A stretch of 64,000 nucleotides of DNA from NCBI GenBank assembly GCA_016271365.2, contig CM057449.1, positions 1,560,002,501 to 1,560,066,500 of the forward strand, in the 5' to 3' direction. The notes beneath the pieces are model-generated. The model was not told the DNA's origin. It saw only the letters and a program-made list of their open reading frames with translations, and did no database searches. The position numbers and the translations under genes were made by a program. This DNA comes from Neoceratodus forsteri (lineage: Eukaryota; Chordata; Ceratodontiformes; Ceratodontidae). Shown piece after piece: positions 45,285 to 57,643 of this stretch; position 1 is the first letter of the stretch; every line of letters starts with the position of its first letter.

Positions 45285-45500
45285 GTATTTCTGGGGGGGG
45301 GGCGCTCAGGTTTCACAAAACCCAGACCCAATCTACCTAGCCAGAAATCTCGGAGGGCAGTCGGCTAACTGCACTCCCACCACCCCTCAGTTTAAGGCGA
45401 GGTAGTGACGCTTGCAGTGTGCGCACACCCTTGCCTGCCCTGCACGCATGCTGCTTGCAATAATTTTTCTGTGTGAAAATAAAGCAGTACTGCTGCTTGC
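45285..45500 (+). repeat. Direct repeat, copy 1 (with intact Tigger target)
   Basis: About 210 bp similar to 51948-52152: TATTTCTGG, GAGGGCAGTCNGCTNACTGC, GGTAGTGACNCTTGCAGTGT, CACCCTTGCCTGCCCTG, then GTGAAAATAAAGCAGTACTG. In copy 2 the sequence is interrupted right after AAAGCAGTA by the Tigger element, so this copy shows the uninterrupted site. It may be a long terminal repeat, a segmental duplication or two copies of an unknown repeat. Confidence 0.65.
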
Positions 45501-47544
45501 AACCATTTTTTGTACTGAAATACAGCAGAACTTTTGTGCATTTTCAAATAAAAAAAAATAATTGTGTAGCACCCCAATGGTTGCTACATAAGGAGCAGGA
45601 AGGACAGGAGGGAGGGAAAGGGCTAACCCCCACCCAACCCACCTACAGTCAGCCAGCCTTGCTGTCTGAGCTGGCTGGCTGACCCATTCCTGTCCTAGTC
45701 CCCCTCTCCCCCTTCCCCTCCTGTACTTTCCCGGGCTGCAGCCTTTGTTCTGGCCAGGCCAGAGCTCCAGCCAATGCCTAAAGTGGCCATAAATCAGCCC
45801 ACGGGGTTGATCTAGGCACCAGGGACCCAATCACTTGCCCAAAGGCCAAGTCTGCCCCCAGGTTAGAAAAGGGTCTCACCTGCTAGTGGGAGGGCAGTTC
45901 TGGACTGGGTGGCTAACAGAGTAGAGAGCACAAGGCAGTAGCAGCAGACATCCTCCAGCCAGCAGCAGCAGTAGCAATCCTCCGGCCTCCAGTAGCAGCA
46001 GTCATCCTGCAGAAATTCAGCAGCATCCACCCCCTTCCCCAACAGCAGTGGCAGCGGCAGCAGCCCCCATTGGGTAAGTCCCTTTTATTGTCTGCCCCTG
46101 GTCTCCCTTGTCCCTCTGCGCTCCTTTTCTTTCTTTTGGTCTCTCCCCTTTTTCATTATTTGTGGTCTGTGCCCCTCTGCTTGTGGGCCTTAGAGCACCT
46201 GAGATCCCGGGCAGGCGTTGGAGCCGACTACAGGCTGGCAGGAGGTTTCCCCAGGATGGTGTCTGCCTGTTGGGGGGGGGGGTAACTGGTGCCTGACTTT
46301 AGCTCCTTGTGTTCTCTCCATCTGGCTCCCCATGTTGGATCCTGCCCTTTCCAGCTGTGCTGATTCCACTTCCTCCTGGCATTCCTGGGCGGCACCCAGC
46401 TATCTCATTGGTAGTTGGTGGGGTGAATCCCCGGGAGACCTCCACTTCACATTTCTCCATCCTGCATTGAGGGCCCACAGCACGTTGGTGGTCGGCAACT
46501 CCCAGCTCCTCAGCTGTCTGTGTCACTGGGAAAAGGGGACCGCTTTAGGGGCAGGACCGCAAGGCACCACAGCAGAGTGCGTCCAGGTGGAAATACCCAC
46601 CCACGACGCTTAGTTCCGCCTCGTGGCCATGACCAAGCAACCACAATGTCAGGTGGGAGTGGGACTCCCCTGAGCTTCCCCAGCAGCATCCCCTGTGAAC
46701 CATCCGGCCATCGGAAGACCCGGGCCAGGCGGTGAGAGAGCAGCAAGCCCAAATGGTAATTTGATTCAGCATATCAGGCGCTTAAGGGGCAGACCAGGGC
46801 ACTGGGGCAAAGGTGGGCAGAGCACCCACCAGAATAAGATAATAAAAGGGTCTCCACGGATTTTAGCCCTAAACCGTAGTTTGGTGCCAGATAAGCGCCT
46901 CGCTTAGGGACCAAGAGGAGAAGGGGGATGAAGGTGGTGTAGGAGGGGTGTGATTTGGGCCATATACATGCCAGGGGGGCAGTGGAGGGGTTGCGGTCGT
47001 GGGACTGCAGAGGGGGTGAAGCCAAGTCCTAGGCAGTCCCCTGCAGGCCTACAGAGCCAAAAAGAAAGAAAAGGATTTCCTTTAGGGCTTTAAAGGGCCA
47101 GTGCCCCATATGGGAGAAGCTGGTCACCAAGGCTACAGCTGCCCTCTGGGAGCCCTAACTACCCCCTCACTAATCATCTCCCCTTCCCTGGATGGCTTGC
47201 TGACTGCATAGGTATCTGACAATGGTAAGGACTGCTTGGCCTATGCTGTGCCGCCTGTCACCTCGACCCAGGCTGGAAGCGAACCCAACTCCTGGTAAAA
47301 GAAACAAGGTGTTATTGTGTAATTGTAATTTACAGTGTTCTCCTGGGTTGTACCATGGGATGTTAGTGACCCCAGTGGACTGAACTAATTGCATCGGGGT
47401 CAGATCAGAGGTTGCAGCAGGGGTTCAAACTACCTGCCCTGCACCCACCACAGTCACCTACCCCGCATCAGGGCTGAACTTGCCTGCCCTGCATCCTGGC
47501 CAATTGGTGCTTGAACTTTCTGGAGGGACAGGAAGTGAATCCTC
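45501..47544. other. Unrecognised GC-rich sequence
   Basis: No protein family recognised. At 45930-46060 there is a CAGCAG-rich stretch with an imperfect unit of about 30 bp (GTAGCAGCAG..ATCCTCC). At 46075-46081 GGGTAAGTC resembles a splice donor and 47400-47500 shows a weak repeated motif CTGCCCTGCA. A gene or a non-autonomous LTR element with the flanking direct repeats as ends is possible, but no gag/pol, primer-binding site or ORF supports it. Confidence 0.35.
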
Positions 47545-47577
47545 AGGATCATGGGAGCAGCTGCATGAGGGAGGGAG

Positions 47578-47901
47578 ATGGATGTCATTGTCCTAGGAAC
47601 AAATTACCTGGCTAGGAATGGGATCAGAGCAGTGCAAGAGGAGTTTGTAGAGTTGGGGAGGGGCCTTAGACAAGTAGCACATACTGTAACATTCTCAGAG
47701 GTGCTGTCTGTCTATGGCAAGGGTGATGCCAGGGTACTCCTTACCAGGGAATTCAATGAATGGTTGAAAACCTGGTGTGGAGCTCAGGGTTTTGGCTTCA
47801 CTGGGGACTGGGGAGCCACCTGGAGGGATGCAGACCTATACTGGCGCGATGGTCTGCATCACTGGAAAGCATTTAAACTAGCCAAAGGGGGGAGGCACTG
47901 A
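47578..47901 (+). pseudogene. CR1 ORF1 C-terminal part (SGNH esterase)
   Basis: The 107-codon frame reads IVLGTNYLARNGIRAVQEEF (block III, here GTNY instead of GTND), a central helical part, and GFTGDWGATWRDADLYWRDG then LHHWKAF (block V, DGLH). The N-terminal GDS block is lost by 5' truncation. As in other CR1 elements this is an esterase-type ORF1. The first ATG is internal. Confidence 0.7.
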
Positions 47902-48069
47902 AAAGGAGCAGGGAAATCCCAGCCTCCCCCAACAAAACATGGTAATTAGTGAGGTAAACACCAAGGTAGAGAAGTCATTAGGAAGCAGGACAGAGGTAAA
48001 TGTAAAAAAGGCAAAGGCAGTAAGGACAGGGATGGGGCAAAAAGGGGTAAGGCCTTCAAAAAGTGGAGG

Positions 48070-50700
48070 GTGACGAGTACCAGTGCCCGTAGTCCATGTA
48101 ACAAGCTCCCTGAGCTAGTGGTCTTGATGGAAGAGGGTTGCCTGGATATTGTGTCAGTCACAGAAACATGGTACACAGAGAAGCATGACTGGGATGTCAA
48201 CATACCAGGATACACAATCCACAGGAGGGACAGGGAGGGTAAAAGAGGAGGAGGAGTAGCTCTCTATGTAAAGGAAGGAATCAAAACAGCAGAACTAAAG
48301 AGTAAACAGGGAGCAGATGAGGCACTCTGGGTCACCCTGGAGACAGGAAATGGCACCACAATCCACATGGGGGTTGTATATAGACCCCCATCTCAGGGGG
48401 AGGGAATGGACAAGGAAATGATAGAAGGCATCCTTAGAATGGCAGAAAAAGGGGAGATATTGTTGATGGGGACCCGAATATGCCAGATGTTAACTGGAGC
48501 ACCTTTGCTGCAGGCACATCCAAGAGCAGGGTCATTTTTGATGCCCTACAAGGGGCAAGCCTCAGACAGCTAGTACTAGAACCCACTCAGGAGAGAGCAA
48601 TCTTAGACTTCATACTATCAAATGGGGATGGAGAAAGAATCTCAGATTTAGAAGTGGGTAGCCATCTGGAAACAAGCGACCACCAAACAGTGTGGTTCAC
48701 GATAAACACAGCCATACAATCAAGCCATACAAAAGCAAGAGTACTGGACTTTAGGAGGGCTGACTTTGGGAAAATGAGAGAGTGCCTCAACAAAGCACTA
48801 GCAAACAGGCAAGAAGGAGGGGTGGAGGAACAATGGGGAGTACTCAAAACAGCCATCGCAGAGGCAACAAGCCTTTGTGTAAAGCAAATCAACAAAACAC
48901 AATGAAGGAAAAAAACACTATGGTTCTCAAAAGAGGTGGCAGGGAAGGTTAAGGAGAAAAGGACAGCATTCAGGGAATATAAGGAAACACAGAAGGAGCA
49001 GGACAGATAACTTTATCAGTTAAAGCAGAAAGAGGCTGGGAAGGCAATCAGAATAGCAAAGGCCCAAACCGAGGAAAGGATAGCCAACTCGTTAAGAAGG
49101 GGGATAAGACCTTTTATAATTACATTAGGGAGTGAAGAAAGACTAAAGGAGGGATACTGAGGCTTAATAAAGGGGAGGGAATGTGGGCAGAGGGCGACAG
49201 TGAAAAAGCAGAGATACTGAATGAATATTTCTGCTCAGTATTCACAAAGGAAAAGGAGGGAGAAGTACCTAAACCAAACAAGAGAAACACTCTGAAGACG
49301 GGGGTCGATACAAGTCCATTTACAGAAGAAAGGGTTATGAAAGAACTAATAAAATTGAAGATGGACAAAGCAATGGGGCCTGATGGGTTTCATCCAAGAA
49401 TTCTAAAAGAACTAAGGGTAGAATTAGTGACACCGCTTACTACTCTCTTTAACAAATCATGGGAGGATGGGGTAGTACCTGAGGACTGGAGGAGGGCAGA
49501 TGTGATTCCTCTTCACAAAAGTGGGAGCAGGACAGAGGACGGAAACTACAGAGCAGTTAGTTTGACCTCAGTGGTAGGGAAAATGATGGAATCACTTCTG
49601 AAGGAAAGAATTGTTGAGTACCTAGAGGCCAGTGGGGCACAGGACCCAAGGCAGCATGGATTCACGATGGGAAGGTCATGTCAGACAAATCTAATATATT
49701 TCTTTGACTGGATGACCAAAGTAGTAGACCAGGGAGGGGCTGTGGACATGGTCTACCTAGATTTTAGCAAGGCACTTGATACAGTCCCTCACAAAAGATT
49801 AATACACAAGTTAGCCAGCCTTGGAGTGGGTCCCAAGGTGGTAGCCTGGATAAAAAAAAACTGGCTAGACAACATAACACAAAAGGTAGTAGTAAACAGA
49901 GTCCACAGTGAAGAAAGGAGGATTACTAGTGGGGTACCACAGGGTTCAGTACTGGGTCCAGTCCTTTTTAATGTCTTTATAAGTGACATTGCAGAGGAAC
50001 TGGAAGGAAAAGTATGTCTCTTTGCAGACGACACAAAGATCTGCAACAGGGTTAATACACAAGATGGGGTGGAAAGGATAAGAAGGGACTTGGCAAGGTT
50101 GGAGGAATGGTCAAATGTATGGCAGCTCAGATTCAATGCAAAGAAGTGCAAGGTAATGCACCTGGGAAACAAAAACCCAGGGGAAGAGTACACAATGGGG
50201 GGTGAGGTACTGACAACAGTAAAATTGGAAAGGGACCTGGGAGTAATTATATCAGATGACCTAAAGGTGGGCAAGCAATGTGAGAAGGCAGTAAGGAAGG
50301 CTGGGAGGATACTGGGATGCATAGGGAGAGGCATCAATAGTAGAAAACAGGAAGTTGTTATACGTCTGTACAGACAGTTGGTGAGACCCCATCTGGAGTA
50401 CTGTGTGCAGTTCTAGAGTCCCCATCTATGCAAAGACATAGACAGAGTGGAGGCTGTCCAGAGGAGGGCAACCAAAATGGTGCAGGGTCTGCACCAGAAT
50501 ACATACGAAGAAAGACTAAAGGAGCTTAATATGTATACCCTTGAGGAAAGAGGGGAGAGAGGGGACATGATAGAAACTTTAAAGTACCTCAAGGGAATCA
50601 ACAAAGTCCAAGAGGGTAGCATCTTACAGAAAAAGAGATGTGCAAGAACAAGGGGGCACAATATTAAGATAGAGGAGGGAATGGCTCAGAAGTAATGTGA
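48070..50700 (+). pseudogene. CR1 ORF2, nearly continuous RT
   Basis: Endonuclease 48070-48720: CNKLPELVVLMEEGCLDIVS, VTETWYTEKHDWDVNIPG, GGGVALYVKEG, ALWVTLETGNGTTIHMGVVY, then GTRICQML where GDLNMPD is frameshifted, DVNWSTFAAG, and ETSDHQTVWF. Linker to 49140 with stops. RT and start of the C-terminal domain 49181-50416 open for 411 codons: MDKAMGPDGFHPRILKELRV, VIPLHKSGSRTEDGNYRAVS, QHGFTMGRSCQTNLIYFFDW, YLDFSKALDTVPHKRLIHKL, ITSGVPQGSVLGPVLFNVFI, VCLFADDTKICNRVNTQDGV. After an in-frame TAG at 50414 the remainder continues in frame-shifted segments to about 50800. FADD and both palm Asp positions are intact. Confidence 0.88.
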
Positions 50701-50941
50701 AGAAGTATTTTTTCATGGAGAGGGTTGTGGATGCATGGAACAGCCTCCCTGAGGAGGTTGTGGAGTCAAGTACAGTGGGGGAATTCAAGAATGCATGGGA
50801 CAGATGTAAGGCAGTCCTGGTGGGGGGTAGGAGGAAGTAAGTTGTTGGTTAACTAGGATCTGCAGCTCATCTGTTAGGTGGGAGAATGGGCAGACTAGGT
50901 GGGCCTAGCAGTCCTTATCTGCCATCAAATTCTATGTTTCT

Positions 50942-51947
50942 ATGTCTCTGAAGGGTCTCGAACTGCCTGCCCCTGACTGCATTGAGCTAGATCAGTTCTC
51001 TCTCTCCACCCCCAGTCTGAGCTGTTGCCATGGGGAAGTGGATGGACTGCCCATCAGTGGGAGTCCCATCTTCCAGCTAACTGCCCTAAGAAGACTGCAG
51101 TTTCCTGCACCCCCTGAAGTCAGGGGTCACCCACCTTTCGGCCAAGCATCCAGTATCTTCCGCCCAGTCTGCCAGCAACCCCTGAAGATGACAAAGGCCT
51201 GCACTAGCCTCCGAAGTACACGAGTAGGAAACTGACACGATTTTGTTTTGCTCATTCAAGGTGGCCATAGCTCCCTTCCCCAGGTGGGCGGCACCGTGTC
51301 AAGAGCCTGCCAGAGGACCCGCCATCGGAAGACATTGCCTCAACCATCCTCCATCCTCCCTTCACCTGCATCCCCAGATCTGGACCAACCTGCATCCTCC
51401 TCATCTTCTTCATCTTCATCCCCAGCTTGTTTTCTTCAGCCCACCTGCCGACCAATGAAACCGATCGGTCACTCAGGTACTGTACCCCATTCTTTAAGCT
51501 AGCTCACCACCACCTGCATTGCACCAAAAAGACTGCTCCTCCTATGGGACTGTCGGGCCATAATTGGGGTGTCCTTTCTAAAATATCCTTGGCCAATGTG
51601 GTTAGGTCTTGGTAAAGTATTATTATTGATGTCTGCAGACGTAGGGCACTAGGTGACCCTGTTTGAGATATTTCACACATTGTTAACAAATGTATGATGG
51701 TTTATTTTTATAGCTACTGTTGTTAGACCTGTATTATTGTCTCTTACTGATGAACACTGTTTTGTGCATGACAATCACCTAACCTATTATTTTCCAGTGG
51801 AATCAGTGGCTGCTCCTAATAAAAACTATCTCTTTGCATCTGGAACCGTTGTGCCTGCCTCTCCTTGACCAGAGGAAAGGAACCACCCGCCTGAGCTCGG
51901 TCACCACAACTGAATCGCAGTAGTTCTGATGTAGAAATCTCTGTGTA
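50942..51947. other. Unrecognised sequence between CR1 and direct repeat 2
   Basis: GC-rich at 51240-51450 with a CCTCATCTTCTTCATCTTCA microsatellite-like patch, then AT-rich with an AATAAA at about 51819. It resembles a 3' UTR-like region but no coding sequence is attached. No recognised family. Confidence 0.35.
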
Positions 51948-52152
51948 AGAAATATTTCTGGTGTAATCTGAGTTTGGGCTCGGGTTTCAGGAAAGTCAGT
52001 AGCCTCCAGCAGTCTTGAGGGCAGTCAGCTGACTGCAATCCCACCCCCCACGGTTTACGGCTAGGTAGTGACACTTGCAGTGTGTGCACACCCTTGCCTG
52101 CCCTGTGTGTGTGCTGCTTCAGTAATTTTCCTGCGTGAAAAATAAAGCAGTA
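51948..52152 (+). repeat. Direct repeat, copy 2 (Tigger target)
   Basis: Similar to 45285-45488, including GAGGGCAGTCAGCTGACTGC and CACACCCTTGCCTGCCCTG. It breaks at AAAGCAGTA (52144-52152), where the Tigger terminal repeat begins. The rest of this copy, if present, is beyond the window's right edge. Confidence 0.65.
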
Positions 52153-52383
52153 CAGTGCAGCCCACTTATACCGGATCCGTTTTTCCTGGAATTTTGCTTT
52201 TACCAGATGCTTCCTGCTTTCCAAACTCTGTTTGCATGCAATACTGTGTTAAAATGTTTGCTTATACCAAACTTTATTTATTTATTCAATTTTGATAACC
52301 AGGTAAGCTTTTAAACTAGTTGGGGGGGGGCACTGATAAGCAGCAGGGAATTCCCAGCCTCCCCCTACAAAAAAGGGTAATAA

Positions 52384-53133
52384 ATGAGGGGAAAGACCAA
52401 GATACAAAGATCAATAGAGAGCAGGACAGGGGTGAATGTAGACAGCAAAGTCAGTGAGGACATGAATAGTGCTACAAGAGGTAAAGCCATCAAAAAATGG
52501 AGAGCAATGAGTACTAATGCCCGTAGTCTGGGTAACAAGCTTCCTGAACTAGTGGCCTTGATGGAGGAGGAACATCTGGATATCATGGCAGTCACAGAAA
52601 CATGGTACACACAGAACTATGACTGGGACATAAACATACCAGGATACATTATCTACAGGAGGGACAGGGAGGGTAAAAGAGGAGGAGGAGGAGTAGCTCT
52701 CTACATAACGGAAGGAATCAAAGCTATAGAACAAAAGGGTAAACAGGGAGGAGAGGAAGCACTGTGGGTCAATTTGGAGACAGGCAATGGCACCACAATC
52801 CGCATAGGGGTTGTATACAGACCCCCATCTCAGGGGAAGGACACGGACAAGGAAATGATAGGGAGTATCCTAGGAATGGCAGAAAAAGGGGAGATATTGC
52901 TGATGGGTGATCTGAATATGCCAGATGGTAATTGGAGTACAGTTGCAGCAGCCACTTCTAAGAGTGAGGTAATTCTAGATGCCCTACAGGGGGCATGCCT
53001 TAGACAACTAGTATTGGAACCCACTCGAGAGGGAGCAATCTTAGACCTGGTACTCTCAAATGGAGATGGCGAGAGGATCACAGATTTAGAAGTGGGTAGC
53101 CATCTGGGAACTAATGACTATCGAACAGTATGG
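52384..53133 (+). pseudogene. CR1-B endonuclease, open 5' part
   Basis: A 280-codon frame from 52384 whose last codons run into the hAT. The CR1 part reads MSTNARSLGNKLPELVALME, MAVTETWYTQNYDWDINIPG, RRDREGKRGGGGVALYITEG, ALWVNLETGNGTTIRIGVVY, LLMGDLNMPDGNWSTVAAAT, LDLVLSNGDGERITDLEVGS and GTNDYRTVWF, the last being the SDH motif changed to NDY (catalytic His lost). The hAT insertion at 53142 follows within the next few codons. Confidence 0.85.
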
Positions 53134-54224
53134 TTCACAATTAGGGATGTCAGAACTAGTTCAAGTAAGATTCGAACACATCTCGAACCCTGGTGTTCGA
53201 GTTCTAATGCAGAACTCAAACACTAGAGGGTTCACAAAATGGTTCAAATCTTTGTAAAAATCAAAGTCTTGAATGCAAATTGGTCCGAGTGAAAAAATCT
53301 TACTTTTTACTGCTGGTATGCAAAACTGTCAGCTCTCGAGAGTCCCGACTTCAGTTCCACTTCTGTTCTCTTCCCAATCCCATCCCGGTTCCAGCTGCAG
53401 TTACTGTTGTTGTGTGGGGGGGGCATTGTGGTGAGACCGTGCCTGTGTACTGCTGATCACAATCACCATCACCACCTGACCAACTGCTCTGCGGTCATGT
53501 GGTGCAGTCAGACCAGCACAGTAGTTGTGCATGGCTGCGTTCTTCACATTCGGTCTCTGAGATGGAAGGAGCTCTGCTGAGCCTGCTAGCATTACGACTT
53601 ATGACGGTTGTGAACTTTTTAAAAAGTGAACTGATCGACTCTGTTTACCTTCAGCTAGAGTAAAAAAAAGCTAAAGTGTGGGTGGGATGGGGTGAAAAGG
53701 TTGTGGGGGGACGGGGGGGGCCAAGGAAAGAAAGGGCGGGTAGGAGAAAATGGTTGGGTCTACTCTCTCGGGTAGGACACAGAGAGGGATCTACAGCTGA
53801 CTGCCTGCATTAATTTGGAGTGCTGCTTAGTCTTAGTTGCTAACTTGCTACTATAACTTGCCTTTGCATCCTGAGTTGTTTAAGAAAGATTAACTAGTCT
53901 AGTACTAGTACTCATCTCTGTCTGGTGGAATTTGTCTGGAGACACAAAGCACCCTGACTGGGGATGGGGTGAAGAAAATAATCAGATTTTGAGACAAAAC
54001 AAAGTAAAAAAAAAACAATGTGTGAATGAATGAACAGATAAACTTTTATTGAACTAAATTGTTTAAAGCCTACAACAAGTATCAGGAGGGAGGACCCTGC
54101 TGTCTTCCCTTCCCTTTGACTGCAGTGACTGTACCCTAATTATTACTGCCCAGCCAATGTGAGTTTTATGGTGGCACTATTGGGAGGAGAGAATCTCCTG
54201 TTGGCAGCCCATCACCCTGCTGCT

Positions 54225-54552
54225 GCTAAATACACGACAGAAGCCTAAAAATATATTTCCCTGAGGAGAGACAGAAAAATCTCTTTCTTCAGTTTGTGTG
54301 TGTAACTCCGTCTCTTGTGGTCAGCCCATCACCCTGCTGCTGTGCGCCCCTTGACTGCACTGTACCTTACCCACTTCGTGTTATCATGTGACCCCCAGTG
54401 GCCAGGTGTGTTGTAGCATTATCCTTAAATACATGACAGGAGCCTAAACATATATTTCCCTGTTGGGAGGAGAGACAGAAAAATCTCTTTCCTCAGTTTG
54501 TGTGTGTAACTCCGTCTCTTGTGGTCAGCCCATCACCCTTCTGCTGTGCGCC
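54225..54552 (+). repeat. Tandem duplication in hAT 5' region
   Basis: The segment at about 54225-54355 (TAAATACACGACAGAAGCCT, AAATCTCTTTCTTCAGTTTG, TCTCTTGTGGTCAGCCCATC) recurs at about 54428-54552, offset about 200 bp, with few differences. It precedes the transposase gene and has no open frame. Confidence 0.8.
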
Positions 54553-54784
54553 CCTTCACTGCTATGCGTATGCCGAAGCCCAGCAGCCCAATCATTCTGT
54601 AAGCCTTGAACCTGGGATCCTTTAGTTGCAAACGATCATATTCTTGAATTACTTTCAGTCCTCTGCATCACAGTGTCACACAGCCAAAATGAAATTTAGG
54701 AGTTGTAGCCAGTGATCACAGATCACATTGCTTTCTTACACAGGAATTGTGTGGGTGTATTCACTGCAGTATACTGGTACTGTT

Positions 54785-57643
54785 ATGGCTGACAGCAACA
54801 TAGATGAAGCATCTGGTGCTGGTGTTGGAGCAGGTGTTGGAGGTAGTGGTAATCCTGGTGCTAGCAGAAATAACCAAAATGTTTCACGTGATAAAAATTC
54901 AACGAAGAGCAAAAAAGCAACAGCGAAGTGTGGTAAAGGGGGACTTTTTAAGAAAACCTGTGCAGCTGCTGGGGTCACATGGAGAGGCACCACAAGGTAT
55001 GTCGTTCATGCTGTTAAAATCCCTGTGACTAGCAGTAATAATGCAAGTGACAGTGAGTCCCTCTCTGACTCAGACAGTAGCTCTTTGTCTCAGTCTGACA
55101 CTGTTGTGTCTTGTGACATATCATTCTTCCTCAACAAAGTGAAATGAGCAAGTCTGCTAACAATGAATCAGGTAGTGCACTTGCAAATACATCCAGCACT
55201 GTTGGCAATGAAAAGGACATATCCATTGAATCCACCACTTCTGTGTTGGCCAGCAATGAAAATCCATCAACGTCCTCTGCCCACTCTTCTAGCACCAAGG
55301 AGCATGTCCCGGGTTCTGTTAGGACAGGTGAAAAGACACGAATAGTCTTTAGCTATCTTCCTAGCACTCAAACAAAATCTGTCACATCTGAGGTGTGGAA
55401 TTATTTCTCTGCCAGTAAAACTGATCCATGCAGAGCAATTTGTTTCCTGTGTAAACAGAGTGTAAGCCGTGGTAAAGTTGTGTCATGCCTTGGCACTACA
55501 GCTCTTAAACGCCATCTGAAAAAGCATTCAGTTTTGCTTGATCGTCCAAAACCCATGTCCTCCATCTTCCAGACCACACGTGACAAGGGTCAGGAATCTG
55601 AAATGGATACTGAATTGTCTGAACTTGATGTGGACAGAACCACTGCCAGCCCTAGGATCACTGTTACCACCAATGCCAGCACCATTAGTACCAGTTGCAC
55701 ATCCAGTGTTGGCACTGAATGTATAAGTCCTAGTCCACCATCTCAGCGTCCATCTGCCCATCAAAACATGGTGTATAATAAACTAGAAGGGGCATGTTGT
55801 AAACAGCTAACGCTGCCTCAGGCATTTGAAAGGAAGAATACCTTTACTAAAAATCATCCAAAGACCCTTCATCTTAATCACAGAATTGGTGAACTGTTAG
55901 TTGGAGCCCTTCTCCCATACTCTTTGGTAGATCATGAGGATTTTAAGGAGTTCATGAAACTAGCAGAGCCTTGTTACAATGTTCCTCATCAAAGGTACTT
56001 TTCCTATGTTGAAATACCAAACATTTAGCAGGCTTTAAAAGCGACAGTGATGCTTGCACTTAAAACTGCAGAGGGTGGGGTTATTCATGTCACAACAGAT
56101 ATGTGGACCAGCACTCAAAACATAGATTACATGTCCCTTACCATTCATTGGGTCACATTTTCTTGTGCTTCTTCAAAAACAAAGACACCCCAAAAGATGG
56201 CACTGCTGCATATAAAGAAGTTTGGGCAAAGTCATACAGCTGCAAACATCTTGCAGGAACTAAATGACCTCCTTGATGAATGGGTTTATTCTCACGGTCT
56301 AAAATGTGGCTTCATAGTAAGTGATAATGGAGCCAATATCTTGAAAGCAGTACAGGATGGAGGATTTATGCATGCTTCTTGCTTTGCATATTGCTTACAT
56401 TTAATCATCACGGGATTTCTCAGCAGTGCAACACAAGTGGATCATGGTATGATTGCTGTTTGCAAAAAAATTGTGGCTCACTTTTCACATTCAACCAAGG
56501 CTATGCAGACATTGTCTGAACTGCAAAAAAAACACAAGCTGCCCCAGCAAAAGCTGATTCAAAATGTTTACACTCATTGGAACTCAACGCTTTATATGCT
56601 GCAGCGCCTCTTGGAGCAAAAGCAAGCTGTACATGAGTACTGCTCCAATTACATTATTGGAGATGGCACTATGCTGTCTGTGCTGCAGTGGAAATTAATG
56701 GAAACAGTGTGCTGCATCCTAGCTCCTTTTGAGACAGCTACAAGGGAAATGACTTCTGAAGGCACATCTCTGAGTCAGGTTATCCCACTCATAATGCTGA
56801 TTTCACATCATCTTAGTGTTCTACTGTAAATCTATAAATAGAAAAAGACAGATCTGAAGCTCAGACAACATGTCAGCTGTATTATGGGAATCTCGTAAAG
56901 AGAATGAGCGAATGCTTCAAAACCAATGACAAATTAGTTGCAATGACAAAATCAAAACACTACATTCTTGCACCTCTCTTAGATCCCAGGTTCAAGGCTA
57001 TACATCTTCCAAAAACAGATGATATAGAGCAGTACTAATGTCTGTTGCTAGATGAGCTGCAGCACTCACAGGAGTTAAACACAGACACGCACAGTACCTT
57101 CAGGTTGTCATCACCACAACATGCAGATTCATTTTCACAAAGGGATACAGAACTGGAAAAGTCACCAAACATCAACAGTAGTTGTTCCACAACTGCCACT
57201 CCTTCAACCATTAGTAGCAAGCTAAATCTGTGGCAAAACCTTTCCAAAATTGCTGCCATACCAGCTTATGCTGATTCCTCTTCTGAGCGGTCTCTGTCCA
57301 TCATGGTAGACAGTTACGTGCAAGAACTGCCTATTCCTATTGATGCATGCCCTTTTGAATACTGGAGATCAAAAAAGTCAATTTGGTCAGAGCTGTATGA
57401 TGAAGTCTGGAAATATCTTGGTTGTCCTGCAACAAGTGTCTCTTCAGAACGCATGTTTAGTATAGCTGGCAATATTGTGACAGACACCAAAAATAGGTTG
57501 CTGCCAGAAAATGTACACGTTAACTTTTATTAAAGTTAATAAGTCACAATTTTTGTATCCCTACAAGAGTATGCAAACTGATCCTGAAGTGATTGATGTT
57601 GTGGATGTTGATGTTGATGACAACTCAGATGGTGGTGGCTGGT
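54785..57643 (+). pseudogene. hAT transposase (BED zinc finger, RNase H-like, hATC)
   Basis: The N-terminal acidic/Ser-rich part is in one frame (54785-55147, MADSNIDEASGAG), then a shift into the frame 55144-56829. The BED finger is at about residues 80-130 counted from 55144: EVWNYFSASKTDP, C100, C103, H124 and H128 (CFLCKQ..LKRHLKKH). The catalytic domain has VTTDMWTSTQN (first Asp), GFIVSDNGANILKA (second Asp), CFAYCLHLI, and YTHWNSTLYML. A single in-frame TAG at 56026-56028 cuts this otherwise open frame; the stop at 56827 is followed by a shift, then LAPLLDPRFKAIHL, a TAA near 57036, and the hATC dimerisation domain (WKYLGCPATSVSSERMFSIA, NRLLPENVHV). A last shift leads to a C-terminal acidic tail (VIDVVDVDVDDNSDGG). 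About five breaks in all. Confidence 0.93.

Larger units (their letters stand above)
47545..50941 (+). mobile_element. CR1-B LINE, best-preserved copy
   Basis: A plus-strand CR1 with most of ORF1 (47578-47901), endonuclease, linker and a long open RT, ending with AGGTGGGCCTAGCAGTCCTT, ATCTGCCATCAAATTCTATG and TTTCTATG at 50941. It is 5' truncated inside ORF1. Its 411-codon RT frame is the longest open CR1 frame in the window. I could not identify a target duplication. Confidence 0.88.

Noticed and set aside
46070..46613. Overlapping frames of 60-130 codons
   Set aside because: GC-rich DNA gives open frames on both strands; Trp/Pro/Ser-rich translations without known motifs.
45285..52152. Annotation as an LTR retrotransposon or endogenous retrovirus
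   Set aside because: Only the direct repeats and a possible polyadenylation signal support it; no primer-binding site, gag, protease, RT or integrase is seen between the repeats other than an inserted CR1.
54728..54784. Start of the hAT gene at 54728
   Set aside because: The ATG at 54785 begins the Ser/Gly/Asp-rich text typical of the N-terminus; the upstream 19 codons look like untranslated sequence in frame by chance.
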